A DNA stretch of 35,304 nt, from NCBI GenBank assembly GCA_036339975.1, contig JAYYZV010000106.1, positions 1 through 35,304 of the forward strand. Direction: 5' to 3'. This DNA comes from UBA830 sp036339975 (lineage in GTDB: Bacteria > Pseudomonadota > Alphaproteobacteria > MPNO01 > UBA830). Positions 30,181 through 35,304 of this stretch are shown in pieces. The notes below the pieces were generated by a model. That model saw only the letters and a list, made by a program, of their open reading frames with translations. It was not told the origin of the DNA and did not search any database. The position numbers and the translations under genes are program-made. Every line of letters starts with the position of its first letter. Position 1 is the first letter of the stretch.

Positions 30181-31089
30181 ATGATCGACCGTCGTGCGCT
30201 TATCGGCATGGCACTTGTGTGCTCTGCTGCCAGCATCGGTGGACTTACGGTCGTAATAACCCGATTTGTAATTTCCGAGAGTGACCCCTTTACGCTTGCC
30301 AGCGTTCGTTATCTGCTCGCTTCGATGAGCCTGATTACACTGGTTCTTTATCAGGGTAGGAGTTTTAGGGTCGACCCTAGGGACAGGTTTGGGCTGATAG
30401 TCCTCGCGCTTGCTTTCTTTGCGGCGTTCCCATTTTTCTTTGCACGTGCGCTGGAGGATACAACCTCGGCGCGTGGGGCACTGATTTATGCCTGTATGCC
30501 GCTGGCCACCATAGCTTTGGCCGCGATGTTCCGTATCGAGCGCATCACATCCTGGAAGTTTCTCGGCGTAATCTGCGGTATCGCCGGTGTCTGGTCTGCA
30601 ATAGGGCTCGATGTCGAAGCGCCGCCCAATGCGTTTCGTGGTGATATTGCCATGGCCATAGGAACAGCGTGCTCCGCCGCCTACACGGTATTCGCCAAGC
30701 GGTATGTTATGAAGTATGACGGAGTTGCGATGACCGCGTGGTCCATGCTTTTGGGGTCTGTAACGTTGTTTGTTATCGCGATTTTTTTCGGCAATCCTTT
30801 TTCCGGCTCTCTGGACCTTAGTATGCAGGGATGGGGGGCGCTTCTGTTCCTCGCCTTTCCGGGAGGCGCGCTAATGATGTGTTTTTTTATCATTGGGTTT
30901 CGCCTCGTTACCCCGACCCAGGCAGCGATTGCTGTCGGCTGCAACCCTTTGACCGCGATTTTGTTTGCCGCTTGGATTTTGAACGAACCCATTGGGTGGG
31001 GAAGTGCGATCGGGTTTGGGCTAGTCATGGCAGCGATTTTTTTTGCTAACAAAAAAGGGCCGGATAAAACTCAGATTGGTAACACATGA
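30181..31089 (+). CDS. EamA/DMT family transporter
   Basis: 302 residues with about ten hydrophobic segments in two EamA repeats (about 8-140 and 152-292), each holding the family's glycine/proline-rich helix; examples are AAFPFFFARALEDTTSARGA in repeat one and RLVTPTQAAIAVGCNPL in repeat two. It would sit in the inner membrane and move amino acids, metabolites or toxic intermediates, usually as an exporter driven by the proton gradient. It starts 18 bases after the decarboxylase beta gene and is probably co-transcribed. It may relieve accumulation of a pathway intermediate or bring in a substrate; direction and cargo are not readable. Confidence 0.9.
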   Translation: MIDRRALIGMALVCSAASIGGLTVVITRFVISESDPFTLASVRYLLASMSLITLVLYQGRSFRVDPRDRFGLIVLALAFFAAFPFFFARALEDTTSARGALIYACMPLATIALAAMFRIERITSWKFLGVICGIAGVWSAIGLDVEAPPNAFRGDIAMAIGTACSAAYTVFAKRYVMKYDGVAMTAWSMLLGSVTLFVIAIFFGNPFSGSLDLSMQGWGALLFLAFPGGALMMCFFIIGFRLVTPTQAAIAVGCNPLTAILFAAWILNEPIGWGSAIGFGLVMAAIFFANKKGPDKTQIGNT

Positions 31090-31132
31090 ATTTGCATTCT
31101 TCACGGTTAGTCCTGATGGCAGTTCCAAATTT

Positions 31133-31150
31133 ACGGGAAAGCCGTTTTTT
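31133..31150 (+). terminator. Short hairpin with T-run after the EamA gene
   Basis: ACGG (31133-31136), loop GAAAG, CCGT (31142-31145), then an unbroken run of six T to 31150. The four-base stem is short but the U-tract is good, so it is a plausible weak terminator separating the exporter from the aldehyde dehydrogenase gene. Confidence 0.35.
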
Positions 31151-31237
31151 CTATTTCAATCGGTGTTCTTGCTCAACGGTCTCGCCATCGGATACCCTCA
31201 CGGGAAAGTTTAACTGGGTAAAGAGGAAACGAATGTC

Positions 31238-32737
31238 ATGGACTCAGGTGTAGAAGCGCTTACTAGATACAAGATGTTCATTGGCGGAGAGTGGGTGGAT
31301 TCTGTTTCCGGTGAGACATTCGAATCCTTCGATCCCTATACGGCGCAGCCGTGGGCTGTGCTACCGAAAGGCAACGCGGGCGACGTTAATCTTGCCGTTG
31401 ACGCTGCCGACAGTGCGTTTAATGAGGGTGAATGGCCCTCTCTGACGGCCACGGCGCGCGGACATATGATCCGCAATTTTGCGGATTTGATTTCTGAGAA
31501 AGCGGAAGAGCTGGCAGAGATTGAAGTGCGCGACAACGGTAAGCTCATCGCTGAGATGAGCGCACAGTGTAAGTACCTGACCCAGTGGTACTACTATTAT
31601 GCTGGATTGTGCGACAAGATAGAAGGTTCCGTGATCCCGATCGATAAGCCCGGACATTTCAATTACACGGTCTGGGAACCCCTTGGCGTTTGTGCCTGCA
31701 TAGTTCCATGGAATTCTCCACTACTTCTCCTTGCTTGGAAGCTGGCGCCACTTCTTGCAGCGGGGAATACCGCAGTGATCAAGCCCTCGGAGTATACGTC
31801 CGCCTCGACCCTCGAGTTTATGAAAATCGCGGAAAAGGTGTTTCCGCCTGGCGTGGTCAATGTTGTAACAGGCTTCGGAGCAGAGGCGGGGGGTCCACTG
31901 GTAGATCACCCAAAGGTGGCGAAGGTTGCTTTCACGGGGTCGGATGTCACAGGTTCTGCAATATACGCGCAGGCCGCGAAGAACATGAAAAAAGTGACCA
32001 TGGAACTCGGTGGAAAATCGCCGAACATCGTGTTTGCCGACGCGCATATCGATAACGCTGTAAAGGGCGTGATTTCAGGGATTTTTGCCGCAACGGGCCA
32101 GACCTGCATTGCGGGTTCGCGTCTGCTTGTTCAAAAGTCTATTCATGACGAATTTGTGGAAAAATTAGTTGAACTTGGTAGCTCAGCAAAAATCGGAAAT
32201 CCATCCAGTTTCGATACGCAGGTTGGTCCAGTCACAAATATTCCCCAGTACGAAAAAGTCCTAGAATATATTGATGTGGCTAAGGGGGAAGGCGCAGAGG
32301 TGGTGCTTGGTGGCGGGACCCCGTCAGGCCCGGAAATAGGTGATGGTTGGTTTGTTGAGCCGACAATTTTTACCGGGGTCAGGAATGATATGCGTATCGC
32401 TCAGGAAGAAGTTTTCGGCCCGGTTCTGTCCATTATTCCGTTTGAAGACGATGAAGACGCTGTGAAGATCGGGAACGATGTTATTTATGGGCTAGCTGCA
32501 GGCGTATGGACCCAAAATATAGGAAGGGCGATCACGATGGCTGAGAGACTGCGGGCTGGGACAGTATGGGTAAACACCTATCGAGCCGTCAGTTACCTGT
32601 CCCCTTTCGGTGGATATAAGAGGTCCGGGATTGGCCGCGAAAGCGGAAAGGAAATGATCAAGGAATATCTGCAGCACAAATCAGTCTGGATAGAAACATC
32701 CAACGCGGAAGCGCCAAATCCATTTGTTTTGAGGTGA
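31238..32737 (+). CDS. NAD(P)-dependent aldehyde dehydrogenase
   Basis: 499 residues, the full length of the ALDH superfamily. Catalytic cysteine is C290 in GQTCIAGSR, general base E256 in MELGGKSPN, and the cofactor-binding loop is FTGSDVTGSAIY. NWNSP-like sequence IVPWNSPLLLLAWKLAPLLA and the end block SPFGGYKRSGIGRESG are also present. It oxidises an aldehyde to the acid, cytoplasmic. ATG at 31238 has AGAGGA about 10 bases upstream. It may act on the product of the split ThDP decarboxylase, or on a furan/aromatic aldehyde feeding the CoA ligase. Both fit the context and the substrate cannot be read. A hairpin after the stop probably ends the operon. Confidence 0.95.
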   Translation: MDSGVEALTRYKMFIGGEWVDSVSGETFESFDPYTAQPWAVLPKGNAGDVNLAVDAADSAFNEGEWPSLTATARGHMIRNFADLISEKAEELAEIEVRDNGKLIAEMSAQCKYLTQWYYYYAGLCDKIEGSVIPIDKPGHFNYTVWEPLGVCACIVPWNSPLLLLAWKLAPLLAAGNTAVIKPSEYTSASTLEFMKIAEKVFPPGVVNVVTGFGAEAGGPLVDHPKVAKVAFTGSDVTGSAIYAQAAKNMKKVTMELGGKSPNIVFADAHIDNAVKGVISGIFAATGQTCIAGSRLLVQKSIHDEFVEKLVELGSSAKIGNPSSFDTQVGPVTNIPQYEKVLEYIDVAKGEGAEVVLGGGTPSGPEIGDGWFVEPTIFTGVRNDMRIAQEEVFGPVLSIIPFEDDEDAVKIGNDVIYGLAAGVWTQNIGRAITMAERLRAGTVWVNTYRAVSYLSPFGGYKRSGIGRESGKEMIKEYLQHKSVWIETSNAEAPNPFVLR

Positions 32738-32741
32738 AAAT

Positions 32742-32759
32742 ACGCCGTCGCCTCGGCGT
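32742..32759. terminator. Hairpin after aldehyde dehydrogenase
   Basis: ACGCCG (32742-32747) and CGGCGT (32754-32759) form a perfect 6-bp stem with a 6-base loop, 4 bases after the stop. Only a loose T/C-rich stretch follows. It lies in the 137-base gap between two convergent genes; the rest of that gap holds nothing I recognise. Confidence 0.4.
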
Positions 32760-32874
32760 CTGCCTTGCCTTTTCCGATATGGTTGGTTTTTTATTTGGGT
32801 GCCGATGCAGCTATACGCCCAGTAAAAGCGCTCGCTAGTCAGACATAACTCGTCGGATAGAGCCTGAACGAAAC

Positions 32875-34356
32875 TCAGTTGGATAAGGCGTCGTCAATGT
32901 CCAAATCACGCTCCCAGACTGGAGCGGTAAGGCGGCGTTTTCCGTCCGGTGTTTTCAGAATGCCGTCCTCATCCATGTTTATGCGGTCCCAGAGTTTGCA
33001 GGTGACCTGCACGTGCCTCTGGTCCAGAGCCTCGCAGTAATTTGTGTACTCGCAGACGATATTTTCATTCCCCTGGCCAAGACGCACTTTCAGAAACCAA
33101 TCCGGGTCGGCTAGCGCCTGACGCGCGAAGCCGATGATGTCGCCGTTATCCTTCTCTAGGATAGCTTCCGCCTGCTGAAATCCATGCACACCCCCCGTTA
33201 CCACAATCGGCGTGTTGTGGCCTGCCAACCGGATTGCATTACGAATTTTAGCGGCCGGTTCGAAATTGCGGCCGAATGGACCTTTTTCATCTGAGTAGTA
33301 CTGTGGCATGCACTCGTACCCGCTGGGGCCGGTGTAGGGATAGGCTGCGCTGCCAACGGAAGGCTGCTGCGCGTCTTCAAACCTTCCGCCGCGGGAAAGC
33401 GAAAGAAAATTCATACCCGCTTCTGCAAAAGCAACGCCGATCTGGGCCGCCTCTTCAACTGTATTGCCGCCATCAACTATATCCTCCGCTAGGTAACGGC
33501 AACCAACGGTATAGTCGTGACCCACGCCGTCTCGAACTGCCTTGAATACTTCCAGCGGAAGCTTAAGTCGGTTTTCAATAGTTCCACCGTATCCGTCCTC
33601 GCGTGTGTTAAGGCGTGATAGTAATGAAGCCATTGTGTAGGCATGTGCGTAGTGAAGTTCGACACCGTCGAACCCGGCGTCCTTTGCGCGCGCCGCGGCG
33701 TCGGAGAAGAGGCCTGGAAGCACCTGCGGTAGCTGGGAAATTTGGGGGAGATCTGTGTCCGTGACGCGCTCGCGATACCCCATTCGCAGGCTTTCAAGTT
33801 CGCGCTCGTCGAGAATACCGTCAAGGTCTTTGTCCGGAAGAGATATCAGGTGCTCACGGATGCGCTCTTCGTCCCATTCCTCGGCGCATAACGCCTTGCG
33901 ATGAGCCCCGGTGATCCTCAGGTATTCGCGGATAAACCGCTCCGGATCCGGGCGCCGTCGAATTGCGAGAAAGTCGATGCATTGAATAAATAGACGGGTG
34001 TGACCGTTACTGGCTTCGTGCACTGTGTCGACCAACGTACGTAGACCATCGACAAACCTGTCGTCGCCTATCCGCAATAACGGGCCGGATGGGATGTCCC
34101 GGATGCCGGTAGCTTCCACGACAATCGCACCGGGCCGACCACGGGCAAACCGCCCGTACCAGTCTAAAACTTCAGGTGTGACTTGCCCGTCGTTTGTTGC
34201 TCGCCAAGGCACCATCGCTGGAATCCAGGTGCGCTGTTCCAATTCTGTTGGCCCCAGGTCGATAGAAGTGAATAATCTCGATTGGGCGGCTTCTTCCCGA
34301 CTGGGCCATTCACCAGGCTGCGGGTTCCATTTGATCCGTTCCGGTGGTCGCCACAT
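32875..34356 (-). CDS. NADH:flavin oxidoreductase, OYE family, with EF-hand-like insertion
   Basis: 493 residues, longer than the usual 360-400 for single-domain old yellow enzyme homologues. The TIM-barrel core signature is GFDGVELHYAHAYTMASLLS followed by NTREDGYGGTIENR; H235 and H238 sit where the substrate-binding His/His or His/Asn pair does. The C-terminal phosphate-binding region is PIVVTGGVHG then GFARQALADPDW. There are extra N-terminal residues (about 1-40) and an insertion of about 45 residues (155-200) containing D-K-D-L-D-G-I-L-D-E-R-E at 175-186, an EF-hand-like calcium loop between two helices. It reduces activated alkenes or dienoyl-type compounds with NAD(P)H and FMN. ATG at 34356 has GGAG 8 bases upstream, and an AT-rich palindrome lies just before it. 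Confidence 0.92.
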   Translation of the reverse strand: MWRPPERIKWNPQPGEWPSREEAAQSRLFTSIDLGPTELEQRTWIPAMVPWRATNDGQVTPEVLDWYGRFARGRPGAIVVEATGIRDIPSGPLLRIGDDRFVDGLRTLVDTVHEASNGHTRLFIQCIDFLAIRRRPDPERFIREYLRITGAHRKALCAEEWDEERIREHLISLPDKDLDGILDERELESLRMGYRERVTDTDLPQISQLPQVLPGLFSDAAARAKDAGFDGVELHYAHAYTMASLLSRLNTREDGYGGTIENRLKLPLEVFKAVRDGVGHDYTVGCRYLAEDIVDGGNTVEEAAQIGVAFAEAGMNFLSLSRGGRFEDAQQPSVGSAAYPYTGPSGYECMPQYYSDEKGPFGRNFEPAAKIRNAIRLAGHNTPIVVTGGVHGFQQAEAILEKDNGDIIGFARQALADPDWFLKVRLGQGNENIVCEYTNYCEALDQRHVQVTCKLWDRINMDEDGILKTPDGKRRLTAPVWERDLDIDDALSN

Positions 34357-34382
34357 GTCGGCTTCTCCGATAAAACAAATTC

Positions 34383-34406
34383 TATTATTTTAAGTTTAAA
34401 ATAATA
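34383..34406. promoter_or_regulatory. AT-rich 11+11 palindrome upstream of the OYE gene
   Basis: TATTATTTTAA (34383-34393) and TTAAAATAATA (34396-34406) are exact reverse complements with only two bases between, 27 bases upstream of the OYE start codon. It may be an operator or part of the promoter. No regulator gene is adjacent, and the A/T content makes chance symmetry less surprising. Confidence 0.4.
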
Positions 34407-34472
34407 TAATTTAAATTTCGTGACCGTACAATCGACTGTGCCAATTCAGCTTCTATTCAGGTGAAACGCGGT

Positions 34473-34982
34473 CTACGGGGCTGCGGTTATCGGTGAGGAT
34501 CCCGATGGCGCACGGCCCCGTGGTGATACGGTGACGTCGATTTTTGATCCGCCGAGCGTCTTCTTCGAGATCTGGATCGTCGCGATCCGGTTTTCGCGGC
34601 TATACGTCAAGACGCTGGTCTCTGAACGGACAGTGGTGATCTCCTGCCAACGGAACTTGGGCATTTCCCGTAGGAAGAAATCGTAGGTCATGGACGGCCC
34701 CTGACCCGTAGCCATGGAAAGGCGCCCTATCCAATCATCTCGTGTGCCCAGAACAAGCGACCGTTCAACGTCCATTCTGGCGCCGGCCGGAACTGCGATA
34801 TCTGAAAATTGCGCAAAACCAACTGCGGTTCGGGCGGTTGATGTGCTCGTTTCACCGGAACTCGTTTCATTAGAGGACGAGGTCGTGCCGCTAACTGGCA
34901 CGCAGGCGGCAGTTAACATCCCGATCGCGAGCGCAATCAGGCCAAAACGGTAGTCGGATCGGAAGACATCTGTATAAGCCAT
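34473..34982 (-). CDS. Putative lipoprotein of unknown function
   Basis: About 169 residues from ATG at 34982. A signal peptide with hydrophobic core FGLIALAIGML ends in the lipobox L-T-A-A-C, so the cysteine at about residue 27 should be lipidated. A Ser/Thr/Glu-rich linker follows. The folded part contains DIAVPAGARMDVERSLVLG, a block ending in YDFFLREMPKFRW, and RSETSVLTYSRENRIATIQI. I recall this pattern from uncharacterised alphaproteobacterial lipoproteins but know no function. The open frame extends to TTG at 35039; that would put about 19 residues ahead of the signal, so the ATG is preferred although its Shine-Dalgarno is weak. It lies alone, on the same strand as the OYE gene. Confidence 0.8.
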   Translation of the reverse strand: MAYTDVFRSDYRFGLIALAIGMLTAACVPVSGTTSSSNETSSGETSTSTARTAVGFAQFSDIAVPAGARMDVERSLVLGTRDDWIGRLSMATGQGPSMTYDFFLREMPKFRWQEITTVRSETSVLTYSRENRIATIQISKKTLGGSKIDVTVSPRGRAPSGSSPITAAP

Positions 34983-35227
34983 GATCCAATATATCATGGG
35001 AATCCATGGATGACCGGATATGATTCGATCCGTTTTCAAAAAAATTTGGGGATATAAAAAATCTGGGCGATATTTAGCGGGTTGGAGAGATTACCGGCCC
35101 GATATTTCAAAATGTCTCGAGCTAAGGAGCATTATGGTAATTTGGGCCTTTACCCCTTCTGAAAAACGGCGGATTTCTGCGCATCCTAAAAAAGGTTACT
35201 TTTTTTATAAAAACATTACAAAAAGGT

Positions 35228-35257
35228 TTGACAGGCTGGGGGGTCAGCCAATATAAA
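35228..35257 (+). promoter_or_regulatory. Near-consensus sigma-70 promoter, stable-RNA type
   Basis: TTGACA (35228-35233) is exact, and TATAAA (35252-35257) matches five of six -10 positions, with 18 bases between. Upstream, 35194-35226 is an A/T-rich run resembling an UP element, and the stretch after the -10 is GC-rich like the discriminator of stringently controlled promoters. GGCTG (35234-35238) and CAGCC (35245-35249) form an inverted repeat in the spacer. It points out of the window, probably to an rRNA operon, tRNA or highly expressed gene. Confidence 0.6.
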
Positions 35258-35259
35258 CT

Positions 35260-35297
35260 GCCTCCGCGCCAAGGGGGTTCCCGAGGCGCTTTTATTT
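35260..35297 (+). terminator. GC hairpin with T-rich tail in the leader of the terminal promoter
   Basis: GCGCC (35266-35270) pairs with GGCGC (35285-35289), enclosing GGG/CCC, and TTTTATTT follows; an alternative pairing is GCCTC (35260-35264) with GAGGC (35283-35287). It begins almost at the expected transcription start of the promoter at 35228. It could be a leader hairpin, an attenuator, or a terminator guarding against upstream transcription. Confidence 0.4.
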
Positions 35298-35304
35298 CCA
35301 TTAT

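Larger units (their letters stand above)
34983..35304. other. Gene-free end of window
   Basis: 322 bases with no convincing gene. The open frames here lack family resemblance; a 40-codon ORF from ATG 35134 with AAGGAG before it runs straight through a strong promoter and is doubtful. The right-hand end holds an AT-rich tract, a near-consensus promoter and a GC-rich hairpin, listed separately. Confidence 0.6.

Noticed and set aside
35020..35256. 78-codon + strand ORF near the window end, with internal ATG 35134 and AAGGAG
   Set aside because: Runs through the strong promoter elements at 35228-35257, has no recognisable family, and its first part is antisense to the start of the lipoprotein frame.

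Overview
The window looks like a chromosomal catabolic region from an alphaproteobacterium, probably environmental or marine. Evidence for this is the dense packing, frequent 4-base ATGA stop/start overlaps, base composition near 50% GC by eye, use of ATG/GTG/TTG starts, and family content: flavin-dependent (LLM) monooxygenase, Rieske oxygenases, a molybdenum hydroxylase, DUF3253 and an alphaproteobacterial-style lipoprotein. I saw no insertion sequence, phage gene, tRNA, rRNA or CRISPR array. Almost every gene encodes an oxidoreductase, CoA-chemistry enzyme, transporter or small regulator of organic-compound catabolism.

Layout. (a) 1-3530, + strand: an LLM-type flavin monooxygenase cut by the window edge, an acetolactate-synthase-like ThDP enzyme and a TauD/TfdA dioxygenase, facing an MFS exporter (3527-4780, -). 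(b) 4843-5261: a DUF3253 protein and a tiny antisense-side membrane ORF. (c) 5329-8687: a glutamine-synthetase-like ligase and a phthalate/vanillate-type Rieske oxygenase on the - strand, divergent from a MarR regulator across a perfect 8+8 operator palindrome. (d) 8719-9994: a cysteine dioxygenase-family enzyme translationally coupled to a small membrane protein and an exported protein. (e) 10040-12531, -: SCP2-like protein, alpha/beta hydrolase and glutathione-dependent formaldehyde dehydrogenase. (f) 12693-18233: quinone oxidoreductase and a two-subunit Rieske dioxygenase (-), divergent from a TetR regulator followed by class II aldolase, a di-iron ODP-type protein and MsrB (+). (g) 18391-22156: RidA, NmrA-like reductase, FAD aromatic hydroxylase, GNAT and FMN reductase. 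(h) 22166-32737, +: molybdenum hydroxylase of three subunits, CoA ligase and enoyl-CoA hydratase, then a split ThDP decarboxylase, an EamA exporter and an aldehyde dehydrogenase. (i) 32875-34982, -: an old-yellow-enzyme-family flavoprotein with an EF-hand-like loop, and a lipoprotein. (j) the last 320 bases carry no convincing gene but end in a near-consensus, stable-RNA-like promoter.

Most interesting. The five genes at 22166-28880 have the same content and order as the 2-furoate operon hmfABCDE (furoyl-CoA dehydrogenase large/FAD/2Fe-2S subunits, furoyl-CoA synthetase, enoyl-CoA hydratase-like hydrolase). They therefore probably activate a heteroaromatic or related acid to its CoA ester, hydroxylate it with water at molybdenum, and open it. 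The large subunit is fused to a CoxG/SRPBCC domain and has Asp where the family's catalytic Glu is expected. The following split decarboxylase plus aldehyde dehydrogenase could carry a 2-oxo acid on to a carboxylic acid. The second candidate is the ligase/Rieske pair in (c), which recalls the gamma-glutamylation-then-oxygenation logic of aniline catabolism. Function assignments beyond family level are inference.
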